From assembly GCF_003369565.1 (NCBI RefSeq), contig NZ_PIOD01000005.1:455297-519296 (forward strand): a stretch of DNA of 64,000 nucleotides, given 5' to 3'. Positions 54,678 to 63,928 of this stretch are shown one piece after another. A program made the translations under genes and the position numbers. The DNA is from Oceanobacillus chungangensis (GTDB lineage: Bacteria > Bacillota > Bacilli > Bacillales > Amphibacillaceae). Each line of letters begins with the position of its first letter. Position 1 is the stretch's first letter. The notes under the pieces were generated by a model. That model searched no databases, was not told the origin of the DNA, and worked only from the letters and a program-made list of their open reading frames with translations.

Positions 54678-55551
54678 AAAATGCACCTTCTTTATACTTT
54701 TTAACTAATTTTAGTATTACCTCTTCAGATGTGGGGATTGTATGATTTTTAAGATAGTAAGTTAGCTTGCCAATATTTAATCCTAAAGACTCTGCCCTAG
54801 TAATTTCTTTTTCATTTATCATTTCACCCTTGATGACTAAATCATTGTATCCTAAGTGTCGAGCAAAGGAATGAATAAATTCATATTTGGAAATTACATC
54901 GTAAGAAGCTATATTAAGTATTCCTGTGACTCTATAATCAATTAATTCTCTAAGAATTTCAGCAAAACTGTATATATCAATACTTGATGTATAATAATTA
55001 TCGAAACCAGTAATCGTTTGATTAGTCTCTAATGACTTTACTATCCACTCTATAAAGGTTGGTTGATTGAGTTTATTTCTGAACCCTAAAATATTTGTGC
55101 GTATAACAAGGCTATTTTCATAATTTAGAGCGAATATTTCGCCAGCGTATTTGGTACGTGCGTACTCGTTTAATAATCTAACTTGATCCAACTCATTATG
55201 TTGTTTGATATTATCGTTCGTATAATAATGATCTGTTGATATTTGGATATAATAGCTGTTCACATTCTTGCAGGCTAAAGCGATAAATGCAGGAATACGA
55301 GCATTTATAATATATGCCTCACCTGGATTTTTTTCACAATATTTTAGATTAACTATTGCAGCACAATTAACAACTACATCTGGTTTTTCCTGTTCAATAA
55401 TTTTTATTATCTGTTCACCTTCAAATAGTAGATCGAGTTCATAATCACTCTTATTTCTAGCTACAGTTATGATATTTAGTTTTTCTTTAGTAAAGTGAGT
55501 AAATAATGCTTTTCCAAGCATTCCATTTGCTCCAACTAGTAAAATTTTCAT
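54655..55551 (-). CDS. RmlD-like SDR reductase
   Basis: The 298-residue protein has the N-terminal GANGMLGKALFTHF nucleotide motif, VVNCAAIVNLKYCE, QISTDHYYTND and the catalytic YARTKYAGE, matching dTDP-4-dehydrorhamnose reductase-like enzymes. In this operon it would be expected to reduce the 4-keto group produced by the neighbouring 4,6-dehydratase, replacing the aminotransferase used in pseudaminic acid synthesis. That role is inference. It overlaps both neighbours (23 and 4 bases). Confidence 0.85.
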   Translation of the reverse strand: MKILLVGANGMLGKALFTHFTKEKLNIITVARNKSDYELDLLFEGEQIIKIIEQEKPDVVVNCAAIVNLKYCEKNPGEAYIINARIPAFIALACKNVNSYYIQISTDHYYTNDNIKQHNELDQVRLLNEYARTKYAGEIFALNYENSLVIRTNILGFRNKLNQPTFIEWIVKSLETNQTITGFDNYYTSSIDIYSFAEILRELIDYRVTGILNIASYDVISKYEFIHSFARHLGYNDLVIKGEMINEKEITRAESLGLNIGKLTYYLKNHTIPTSEEVILKLVKKYKEGAFYELQKSN

Positions 55552-56285
55552 AAATTATCCCTTAATTCTTTTTGAACAATATGTTTGTTAATATCTATTA
55601 AATGTGGCTGATTTTGCATTTCTTCAATAATGTCATTCAATGTAAATAAAGGATTAACAGGATAAAGTTCTTTGATAAGAGTAGAAATAAGTTCGAAATC
55701 TTCTTCGGTATCTACAGTCAATCTGTACTTACTAGTATCTGGCTTAGAAACGAACTGCCCTATGCTGTAAAGATTAGGATTCAAATAAAAGTAGGGTGTA
55801 ACATGTTCCTTTTCATAATCCTCACTTGCTTTTAAGTAAGCAGCTTCTAAATTATCCATTGAAAAGACTTCGGTGTCCATTCCCCTTGGAAATGATCTGA
55901 TCTGTGTATTAGAAACATAATCATAATTATTATCTAAATAGAATTTAATGATCTTATCAATAACTTTAGGATCAATAAGGGGGCAGTCAGATGTCATCCG
56001 AACGATAATGTCAGCATGATGCTTTTTGGCTGTCTGGTAATATCTTTCTAATACGTCTTCTTCCGAACCTTGATAAATAGTGATGTTTAAATCTCTACAT
56101 AAATCAACAATCGGTTGTTCTGTACCATTATTAGTGGTTGCAACAATAATTTGATCTAGTCGTTTAGACCTCTTCACTCTCTCAAGTTGATATTCAAGTA
56201 ATGTAGTACCATTTACTGTTTTCATTACCTTGCCAGGTAATCTAGTTGAAGTCATTCTGGCCTGTATTATACCTATGACCTTCAT
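55548..56285 (-). CDS. CMP-nonulosonic acid cytidylyltransferase (SpsF/PseF-like)
   Basis: The 245-residue nucleotidyltransferase begins IGIIQARMTSTRLPGKV and carries TTLLEYQLERVKRS, SDCPLIDP and YRLTVDTEEDFELI. It is typical of SpsF- and PseF-type CMP-sugar synthetases, which activate the nine-carbon acid with CTP. ATG 56285 with GAGGTGG upstream is used; an in-frame ATG 36 bases earlier has no site. Confidence 0.86.
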   Translation of the reverse strand: MKVIGIIQARMTSTRLPGKVMKTVNGTTLLEYQLERVKRSKRLDQIIVATTNNGTEQPIVDLCRDLNITIYQGSEEDVLERYYQTAKKHHADIIVRMTSDCPLIDPKVIDKIIKFYLDNNYDYVSNTQIRSFPRGMDTEVFSMDNLEAAYLKASEDYEKEHVTPYFYLNPNLYSIGQFVSKPDTSKYRLTVDTEEDFELISTLIKELYPVNPLFTLNDIIEEMQNQPHLIDINKHIVQKELRDNL

Positions 56286-56335
56286 TAAATCCCACCTCAA
56301 AATTTTATAGTGATTTATCAATTAGGGAAAGCTTA

Positions 56336-57481
<1,146 letters not shown>

Positions 57482-57551
57482 CTAATTATATTTTTAATCC
57501 TAAGGAATATAAAACTGTAATCTCATTTCACTAAATAATTGGAGGATGAAA

Positions 57552-58439
57552 ATGGAGAAGCTAAAAATATTACAAAGAATAAACGAGTTATATGCAAATA
57601 ACCAAAATATAATCAAATATTTAAAGGAATTAGATGGTAATGAGCGTAATGCAATAGAAGATATATTAATCAGTTATGATTTCCAATCAGGTACTTATAT
57701 TGAGAGTTATAAAACTAATCCTATTCAGAAGGATGAGTATTGCAATCAACTTGCCAAAATATTAAATCAATTAGAATATAGGTCTTTATTAGAAGTAGGA
57801 GTTGGTGAAGCGACTACACTGGGCCCGTTACTTCAAAGGTTAGAAGTAATTCCTGATAAATGTTTCGGATTTGATCTATCTTGGTCCAGGGTAAAATTTG
57901 CTAATAATTTTCTAGGTGAATTAGGATATGAAAATGTAGAATTATTTACAGGGGATATGTTTGATATTCCATTAAAAGATAACTCAATTGATATTGTTTA
58001 TTCTTCTCATTCCGTAGAACCGAATGGAGGTAGGGAAAAAGAAGCACTGGAGGAGTTATACCGGATTACCAACAAATATTTAATTCTATTGGAACCTTCA
58101 TTTGAATTTGCAAATGAAGAAGGGAAAAGTAGAATGCGTGAACACGGTTACGTTACAGAATTATATGCCACAGTAAAGGACCTTGGTTATGAAATTATTG
58201 AACATCGATTGTTTGAAGTTAGTTCAAATCCGTTAAATCCAACTGGGTTAATGATTATTAGAAAAGAAAGTGATGAGGAAGTGTTAGAGCCGTTATGTTG
58301 TCCAGTAACTAAAACTGACATTATTAAGACAGAAAGTGCTTATTTTTCATCTGAAAGTTTACTTGCTTATCCAGTGATTCAAGGAATTCCTTGTCTTTTA
58401 CCGCAGAATGCCATTGTAGCTACAAAGTTTTTGGTTTGA
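57552..58439 (+). CDS. Class I SAM-dependent methyltransferase with Trm112-like tail
   Basis: The 295-residue protein has motif I LLEVGVGEATTLGPLL, GFDLSWSRVKFANNFL, GDMFDIPLKDNSIDIVYSSHSVEP and a C-terminal ~55-residue part (EPLCCPVTKTDII, YPVIQGIPCLLP) resembling the Trm112/UPF0434 fold. The substrate is unknown; position beside the flagellar-glycan genes suggests a sugar. ATG 57552 (six bases after GGAGG) is preferred to ATG 57546, which abuts that site. It diverges from the pseB operon. Confidence 0.82.
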   Translation: MEKLKILQRINELYANNQNIIKYLKELDGNERNAIEDILISYDFQSGTYIESYKTNPIQKDEYCNQLAKILNQLEYRSLLEVGVGEATTLGPLLQRLEVIPDKCFGFDLSWSRVKFANNFLGELGYENVELFTGDMFDIPLKDNSIDIVYSSHSVEPNGGREKEALEELYRITNKYLILLEPSFEFANEEGKSRMREHGYVTELYATVKDLGYEIIEHRLFEVSSNPLNPTGLMIIRKESDEEVLEPLCCPVTKTDIIKTESAYFSSESLLAYPVIQGIPCLLPQNAIVATKFLV

Positions 58440-58476
58440 ATTATTTGATATGTTGAAAAAAGGGAATGTAAAATAT

Positions 58477-58510
58477 AACAGGGAGGATAAACATCCCGGT
58501 TATTTTCTTA
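58477..58510 (+). terminator. Terminator of the methyltransferase gene
   Basis: AACAGGGA (58477-58484) and TCCCGGTT (58494-58501) pair with one mismatch around nine bases, followed by ATTTTCTT. The group IIC intron fragment begins right after the T-rich tail. Confidence 0.75.
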
Positions 58511-58511
58511 A

Positions 58512-58640
58512 GTGTGTCAGGCATGCGCATATTCTCTAGGGTTGAAGTCCCGAACCACGAAAGCAGTAGTAGTGGTTAGCTCAAGACAAGGTTGTCAAGG
58601 GTGATCTAGTATCTGAAGGCAGTTGGCTGCAAATCTCCTC
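58512..58640 (+). mobile_element. 5' fragment of a group IIC intron
   Basis: The segment starts GTGTG (58512-58516), the group II 5' boundary, and proceeds through AGGCATG, TAGGGTTGAAGTCCCGAACC, GGTTAGCTCAAGACAAGG and ATCTGAAGGCAGTTGGCTGC. These line up in order with domain I of the Oceanobacillus iheyensis group IIC intron as I remember it (GGGTGAGAGTCCCGAAC, CAGTTAGCCTAACGCAAGG, AATCTGAAGGAAGCGGACGGC). Homology stops at about 58630-58640, where wall-binding-repeat coding sequence begins; no reverse-transcriptase gene is present. Insertion directly after a terminator is the usual habit of group IIC introns. Confidence 0.8.
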
Positions 58641-58821
58641 CTCGACTGAAGCAGTACTCGCAGCGAAGGAAGAGAGTACCATATTATTGGTGCATAACCA
58701 AGTTCCAGCTGCACTATCAAACTATATTAAGAAACAAAAAGCAGATAGTCTTTCCATCTTTGGTGGAGAAGTAGCTGTAAGTAGAGATGTGGGGAATGCA
58801 TTAAGAAAGTTATTGCCATAA
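58641..58821 (+). pseudogene. C-terminal fragment of a cell-wall-binding repeat 2 protein
   Basis: The frame reads STEAVLAAKEESTILLVHNQ, then SNYIKKQKADSLSIFGGEVA followed by VSRDVGNALRKLLP and a stop at 58819. The IFGGEVAVSxxVxxxL pattern is that of the CWB2 (PF04122-type) repeat found in secreted amidases and proteases of clostridia and bacilli. There is no start codon or ribosome site, because the 5' part is replaced by intron sequence. A related longer relic lies at 63206-63928. Confidence 0.8.
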
Positions 58822-59255
58822 CATTTTAATAAACTCAAATAGAACCAATCTGCACCTCGAATTGTTAACAAACTATCAATTGGAGGTGCAGTTTAATTAT
58901 GAGAGGTATTATTACATATGCGATGAATTCTCAAAAGGGTTTTTGTATAGGAAGAAAATATCTCCGAGCAGTGAGTGGGGGAAATGTGAATCAATTAGCC
59001 GCGTTATTTTCAATTCCTTAGTGAGCTGGATTTTCACTGAAGGAGTGAATATATAGTATAGAAATCAAATAACAAATAACCTGATTTACTCTAGATAATT
59101 ACGAAAAACTTCAGTAATATCTTGTTTTCTAGTACATTCACGATTTTCTACTGTAAATCGGTATAGGGAAGACCTCTTGTATGACTATTTTTACCTGGAA
59201 AAGGCCTTCCTTTTTAATCGTCATTTGCATAATAATTTATACACTTTCCCTTGCT
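58822..59255. other. Gap without a supported gene
   Basis: An open stretch of 64 codons at 58862-59056 has no good ribosome site or recognisable product. The hairpin at 59167-59215 is listed separately. Nothing else is seen. Confidence 0.45.
59167..59215 (+). terminator. Terminator-like hairpin
   Basis: GGAAGACCT (59167-59175) pairs with AGGCCTTCC (59202-59210), with one mismatch, and is followed by TTTTT. The loop is long (26 bases). Confidence 0.5.
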
Positions 59256-59546
59256 TTAATTGCTTCCTTCAGAAACTGTCTTCCTTAATCCCAACAAAAA
59301 CCTTATCGTAAAATGAATGATTAATCCCACCATAAAGGCTAATAAACACCCAAAGAAGGTTGCTTCTGTAGTAAATACCGTATCTTTGACCTCGATGTTG
59401 TATAATTTGAGCCCAAATAGTGTTGGGGCTGCTATTAAATTTGAAAAACCTAATAACAATAGAATAATAGGTGCAATAAATACTGCCAGTACGTATAAGA
59501 ATGTTACACTTAGGCCACTTGAAATAGCTTTAAATACTTTTGCCAT
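59256..59546 (-). CDS. Small membrane protein of the peptide-export cassette
   Basis: The 96-residue protein has two to three hydrophobic segments (~12-40, ~62-86) and a charged C-terminus. No family is recognised. It overlaps the M50 protease gene by 17 bases and is last in the reverse-strand operon. By analogy with peptide-toxin operons it could be an immunity protein, but this is inference from size, topology and position only. Confidence 0.7.
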   Translation of the reverse strand: MAKVFKAISSGLSVTFLYVLAVFIAPIILLLLGFSNLIAAPTLFGLKLYNIEVKDTVFTTEATFFGCLLAFMVGLIIHFTIRFLLGLRKTVSEGSN

Positions 59547-59925
59547 TACGCTCCCTCATTTCTTTTAATATATTTATTATGTTCCTTCCATCAGGTAGTT
59601 TAGGATGTAGCATTAATAGATTCCCAAAAGATAATAATGTAACTAAATTAGTAAATTGATTATCAATAATAGTAACCACTATCACGGATACCAAGATCGG
59701 AAATAAAGAACCACAAATCGCAACTATTAAATTCTTATAATGTTTATCAAATTTTTCATGATTAACATAAAAGTACTTTGCATTGATTTCTATACTGAAA
59801 TAATAGAACGGTCGCTTTTCTAAGACATTAAATACTATTATAGGAATAATATGACCTATTTCATGAACAATAAGAACAAGTAATGTAGCTGAAATTAAAA
59901 TAACCATAAACGTTAATAGGCTCAT
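59530..59925 (-). CDS. Small M50-type membrane metalloprotease
   Basis: The 131-residue protein has the zinc motif HEIGH at ~21-25 in its first membrane segment, and a late LPDGRN (~110-115) that would supply the third metal ligand (Asp ~112) as in site-2 proteases. Three to four hydrophobic segments are seen. It is much shorter than typical M50 enzymes (~200-450), lacking PDZ domains. In this cassette it is a candidate to cut the membrane segment of the 87-aa peptide. It overlaps the permease gene by 4 bases. Confidence 0.8.
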   Translation of the reverse strand: MSLLTFMVILISATLLVLIVHEIGHIIPIIVFNVLEKRPFYYFSIEINAKYFYVNHEKFDKHYKNLIVAICGSLFPILVSVIVVTIIDNQFTNLVTLLSFGNLLMLHPKLPDGRNIINILKEMRERNGKSI

Positions 59926-61316
59926 TTCAATATTGGTCTCCTTAAATAAATTGTTTCAATGATTAAAAACATTAATACTGAGAGTGATATATAAGTAAAC
60001 TGTACAAGTATCTGGTTATTAAATAGTTGTTTTATTAATATGTCAAAAGTATTTATGATTAGTAGAAGGAAAATGAGTATATATATCTTATTTAATTCAG
60101 TAATTTCAATTACGAAACCTACCAATGTTGATACCATTGTAACAAACCCTATAACGATAAAAGTTTCCAGTATCCCAAATATCTCCATTCCAGTTAAAAA
60201 GTAACTAATCGTTATAAATAAAAAGTATGTGAGACAGTTTAAGATATAAATGAACAATATTCTTGAAAGAAAATAGTGGTATTTCCCAACATTCATCGTA
60301 TAGATTGCTTCCTTATATTTTCTAAAATGAATACCAATACTTAAGGGCAATAATAAAATGATTTCTTTTAGACCAAAGTTTATTACTACTGAATAAATCA
60401 TAGTAAAATTAATTAAATCTAAATAATAATAGAGACAAATAACAATAACTAATAAAATGATGAAGAAAAAGCTTTGCTCTTTAAACACTTGATCACGAAA
60501 AAAATAGATTGATTCTAATTTACTTTGAAGCAGAAACTTATTCTTATAATTTAATTTCTTACTTGTATATTTTTGTGAAAGGTTACCAGCATCCTTTTGC
60601 ATAAATGTTTTAGTGAGGAATTCTATTGAAAATCGTACAAAAACATACGTAATCGCAATACCAAGTAATAAAACTGCAAGTACATGCAGTAGAGTTCTTC
60701 CCACTAAAAATGTTCCAAGAAAATCAATCAAATAAATTATTCCAGCAACTATCGTTATTTTAATTATTGTATTTAACCAAAACTTTTCTTTCACACCCGT
60801 AAATTTTATTGTAAAAATGTTAATGGCCATCCATAAAGTAAATGATAAAAAGTAACTAATAGTAAATGACATAAGTAATAATAATACGTAAAAAAGATTA
60901 ACAGTGTAACCTTTTACAAGAATACCTACCATTATCGGTATTGCTATTAAAACCAGAACAGAAAAGTAAAAAGTGAAGGGTAAAACGATTCTGCTAAAAA
61001 TAATTTGGTGGGCTTTTATTTTTGTATTTAAATAGAAAAACACAAATTCATCAGCTTTAAAACTATTTCTTGACATTATTACAAAAAAAGTACTAAATAT
61101 TATGCTAACCTTAACCAAATTTATATAAATTTCACTTAGATCTAACTCCATATTTATTATCATCTGGATTGTTAGCGCTCCGCTTATCACATAGATGGCC
61201 AATAGGCCTAATGACAGTAAGATAGAGTGGGATAGATTATTAATTAAAAGATGTCTTATTCTTGCTGTAAATCTGGAAAATTCTACTCTTTTAACTGCTT
61301 GATATATTAAGTTCAT
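59922..61316 (-). CDS. ABC transporter permease
   Basis: The 464-residue protein has about twelve hydrophobic segments, consistent with an ABC-2-type exporter permease of the size seen in SkfF- or YydJ-like peptide systems. There are no periplasmic-binding or extracytoplasmic domains. Its ATG overlaps the end of the ATPase gene by 26 bases, so the two are translated together. It is expected to pair with that ATPase to export or expel a peptide. Confidence 0.82.
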   Translation of the reverse strand: MNLIYQAVKRVEFSRFTARIRHLLINNLSHSILLSLGLLAIYVISGALTIQMIINMELDLSEIYINLVKVSIIFSTFFVIMSRNSFKADEFVFFYLNTKIKAHQIIFSRIVLPFTFYFSVLVLIAIPIMVGILVKGYTVNLFYVLLLLMSFTISYFLSFTLWMAINIFTIKFTGVKEKFWLNTIIKITIVAGIIYLIDFLGTFLVGRTLLHVLAVLLLGIAITYVFVRFSIEFLTKTFMQKDAGNLSQKYTSKKLNYKNKFLLQSKLESIYFFRDQVFKEQSFFFIILLVIVICLYYYLDLINFTMIYSVVINFGLKEIILLLPLSIGIHFRKYKEAIYTMNVGKYHYFLSRILFIYILNCLTYFLFITISYFLTGMEIFGILETFIVIGFVTMVSTLVGFVIEITELNKIYILIFLLLIINTFDILIKQLFNNQILVQFTYISLSVLMFLIIETIYLRRPILK

Positions 61317-62058
61317 CTAGCAACCCCTCAATATATTTATAATAATCTTTATTTACTTGGGTGTATAAATCCTCTAACAAAATATTGCCGAATTTACTTT
61401 TCACTTCTTCTTTCGTACTATTTAATTTAATCGATCCGTCTCTTAATATAATAATATTATCAAATAAGCCTTTACCGAAATTTAAGTCATGTGTGGAAAT
61501 TAACACTCCCACTCCTTGGGCTTTTAACTTCTCTAATACTCTTTTTAAAGTAATTATCATATCAGGGTCTAGCCCATTTGTAGGTTCATCAAAAACCATA
61601 AAATTAGTTTTTCTGGATAATTGAGAAACAATTTGGGTTTTCTTTTTATTCCCGTGTGAGAGGTTCCTGATAGGCACATTTAAATACTTATCAAGATTAA
61701 AAATTTGGATCAAATGATTTAAATAAGTATCATTTGTTTCGCTGTTGTTAGTATATTTTATCAGCTGGAAATATTCTGTTGGCGTTAAATAATCTAATAG
61801 AGAAATATTATCTGGTAAATAGGCAATTTGATTTTTGAAAAAATCAACATCATCTAGAGATTCAAAAGATATTTTACGATTATTTAAATTAAGATCTCCT
61901 TCAAATTCTGTAAGTCCAAACAACGATTTAATAATTGTTGTTTTACCAGCACCATTATGACCTAATAGAAGATTAATCGTTCCAGGCTTTATGTTTATTG
62001 GAATATCAGCAAGTTCAAAAGAATTATATTTTTTATGTTTAATATATAAAGAAATCAT
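61291..62058 (-). CDS. ABC transporter ATPase
   Basis: The 255-residue ATPase has Walker A GHNGAGKTT (Lys ~39), Q-loop region QIAYLPDN, a signature LSHGNKKKTQ in place of LSGGQ, Walker B FMVFDEPTNGLD and the H-loop STHD. The closest resemblance is to drug/peptide-export ATPases (CcmA/BcrA/SkfE-like). It drives the 464-aa permease encoded next. It lies 149 bases after a strong hairpin that separates it from the peptide gene. Confidence 0.9.
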   Translation of the reverse strand: MISLYIKHKKYNSFELADIPINIKPGTINLLLGHNGAGKTTIIKSLFGLTEFEGDLNLNNRKISFESLDDVDFFKNQIAYLPDNISLLDYLTPTEYFQLIKYTNNSETNDTYLNHLIQIFNLDKYLNVPIRNLSHGNKKKTQIVSQLSRKTNFMVFDEPTNGLDPDMIITLKRVLEKLKAQGVGVLISTHDLNFGKGLFDNIIILRDGSIKLNSTKEEVKSKFGNILLEDLYTQVNKDYYKYIEGLLDELNISSS

Positions 62059-62207
62059 ATTTACGCTCCTCGAAGCAAGTTTATAATGCTGCTTTAATTT
62101 TTCAGCATCTGAAGATCCTCGCTTAGCTTAATAGTAGATGCAGGGGAAATCTGCAACACAGTGTTTATGTAAGGTAAATATTTGAAAGGTACAAATGCTA
62201 TTATTTA

Positions 62208-62238
62208 GGGCTTAGGATTGCTAGACAATCCTAAGCCC
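62208..62238 (-). terminator. Strong hairpin between peptide gene and ABC genes
   Basis: GGGCTTAGGATTG (62208-62220) and CAATCCTAAGCCC (62226-62238) form a perfect 13-bp stem with a five-base loop, nine bases past the peptide stop on the reverse strand. The tail is TAAATAATAG rather than a pure T-run, so partial readthrough (attenuation) is likely. Confidence 0.75.
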
Positions 62239-62246
62239 ACACATTT

Positions 62247-62510
62247 TTACTTACAATAAACAGAAAGTGATAAAGGCCCTAATTTAAAATCTCCACCATA
62301 TTCGGCACCATTACCATATTTTTGACATACCCACATTAGTAAGGCGATACCTACAATAGCAACAACTAGGTATACAACAACCCACCAGCCTGCGTTTTTT
62401 TGCACATTATTAGAAGACGTTATTTCTTGATGTACGTTTATAACTCTATTAATAAAAGACAATAATGCAGTATATAAAACTATGGATGACTTATTTACAG
62501 CAGCAGTCAT
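62247..62510 (-). CDS. 87-aa Cys-flanked membrane peptide, bacteriocin/pheromone-like precursor
   Basis: ATG 62510 has a near-perfect AAAGGAGGTGA site seven bases upstream. The peptide has a polar N-terminal ~40 residues, one membrane segment (~42-61, starting WWVVVYLVV), then a 26-residue C-terminal tail that starts and ends with cysteine (Cys62, Cys86) and contains KYGNG, EYGGD and KLGPLSL. The KYGNG string recalls the YGNG box of class IIa bacteriocins, but position and context differ. A downstream hairpin, ABC exporter, M50 protease and small membrane protein follow. Function as a secreted peptide is inference; I do not recognise the family. Confidence 0.65.
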   Translation of the reverse strand: MTAAVNKSSIVLYTALLSFINRVINVHQEITSSNNVQKNAGWWVVVYLVVAIVGIALLMWVCQKYGNGAEYGGDFKLGPLSLSVYCK

Positions 62511-62582
62511 TTGTTTCACCTCCTTTCTTCTTAATTGAGGGTTCCGATTTTCTATGTCTTTCCGAGTTAACTGGGAGCTCAA

Positions 62583-63205
62583 CTAAGTAATTTATTGTTA
62601 CATCCATAAGGATGAGAACAAACGATAAATTGACCAGATACTCTTACTGAAAAAGATTGATATGGTAAAATTACAGCAAGGAAAATACTAGTCAGTCTTG
62701 TACTAAACTTGATAGTGGTTAATGTAGGTTAAATTCCATGATGAAGTTTATGAAGAATATCGTGAAGTTTATTAAAAGGGATTAAATACTATTTTCAGAC
62801 TTATCATAGTTTATTAACGAAATTGAATCAATGAGCCAATAGAATGAATATTTATAAATTTATAGTAATTTAGTGTTATCTTTCTGAAAATTGTTAATTT
62901 AGGGATGAAATTATGTCTCTTTGATTACTTAAAATGGTAGACTTAGGGTACGCTTAGCTTGAATCTACTTAAAAATTATAAATAAAAATACCATTTTTAA
63001 CGCTTATTTCGATTTATTGATTTAGTCTATTCTTATTCCCTTATCAAGCCAATCTAGTAAATGCATCCTATCTTCTAATCAAACCTCTGACCTAACAATG
63101 TTGCGGATTAAACAAAAAATAATTCTATAGATATGCATGTTCCTTTAATAGTAGATATATAGTATGATATTGTTGTAATTTTTTATAAAATTTAATAAGG
63201 ACAGC
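62583..63205. other. AT-rich gap upstream of the peptide gene
   Basis: About 620 bases with no gene. It should contain the reverse-strand promoter of the 87-aa peptide gene; no pair of hexamers is convincing. The right end leads into the wall-binding-repeat relic. Confidence 0.45.
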
Positions 63206-63928
63206 AAATGTAGCAAAGGGACATTATTCAAAATCGATCACACTTAAAAACGGTAAAAATGAAATAACAGTAACTGCGGGAGATAAAGCAGGAAATGTGA
63301 GTCAAGCAACGAAAGTGGTTGTTAAAGCACAATTAGATCGTATCAGGATATTCCAGATATGACACTGCCATTGAAATTAGTCAACGTGGTTGGACATCTG
63401 CAGAAACAGTTATCATAACACGTGGGGATAACTTTGCAGACGCATTGGCAGGAGTGCCGCTCGCACATAAATTAAAAGCACCAATCCTTATGACGCCTGG
63501 TAATAAGCTCTGGGATAATACATTGAAAGAGATTAAACGACTTGGCGCGAAGAATATTGTAATACTCGGTGGAGAAGTAGCGGTAAGTAAGAATGTTTCA
63601 AATGCACTGGAAAAATCCGGACTTAAAGTACGACGAATTTCGGGACATTCACGATTCGATACAGCTGCATTAATTGCTGCTGAAGTAGCACCTAAGGGAA
63701 CTAAAAAAGTAGTAGTAGCAAATGGAATGGATTTCCCAGATGCATTATCTGTAGCATCACATGCTGCGAAGAACGGTATGCCAATTCTATTAACACAGGC
63801 GAATAAGCTTCCAGATGCAACTAAAACTAAAATCAAACAGCTGGGTGCAAAGGAAACAATTGTAGTCGGCGGAGAAGTTGCAGTATCAAAAAAATGTTGA
63901 AAAACAGCTCCCTAAGACAGGTGGTTAC
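63206..63928 (+). pseudogene. Frameshifted cell-wall-binding repeat 2 protein, partial
   Basis: The first frame reads YSKSITLKNGKNEITVTAGD, then KAGNVSQATKVVVKAQLDRI, an Ig-like spacer domain, and runs into a stop at 63360. A frame change near 63345 restores GYSRYDTAIEISQRGW and two CWB2 repeats (DNFADALAGVPLAHK, ILGGEVAVSKNV, then DFPDALSVASHAAK, VVGGEVAVSK). At 63886-63892 a run of seven A shifts the frame; with one A fewer it continues NVEKQLPKTGG to a stop at 63928. It lacks a signal peptide, catalytic domain and start. It would be a wall-associated secreted protein if intact. Confidence 0.85.

Noticed and set aside
58862..59056. Forward open frame of 64 codons after the wall-binding fragment
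   Set aside because: No convincing ribosome site or similarity; likely chance.
62247..62324. Class IIa bacteriocin call based on KYGNG
   Set aside because: The YGNG box belongs at the N-terminus of the mature peptide with a nearby Cys pair and a GG leader; here it is C-terminal to a membrane segment, so only a loose resemblance is noted.
62434..62582. Longer 111-residue version of the peptide from ATG 62582
   Set aside because: The AAAGGAGGTGA site lies inside that extension and points to ATG 62510.
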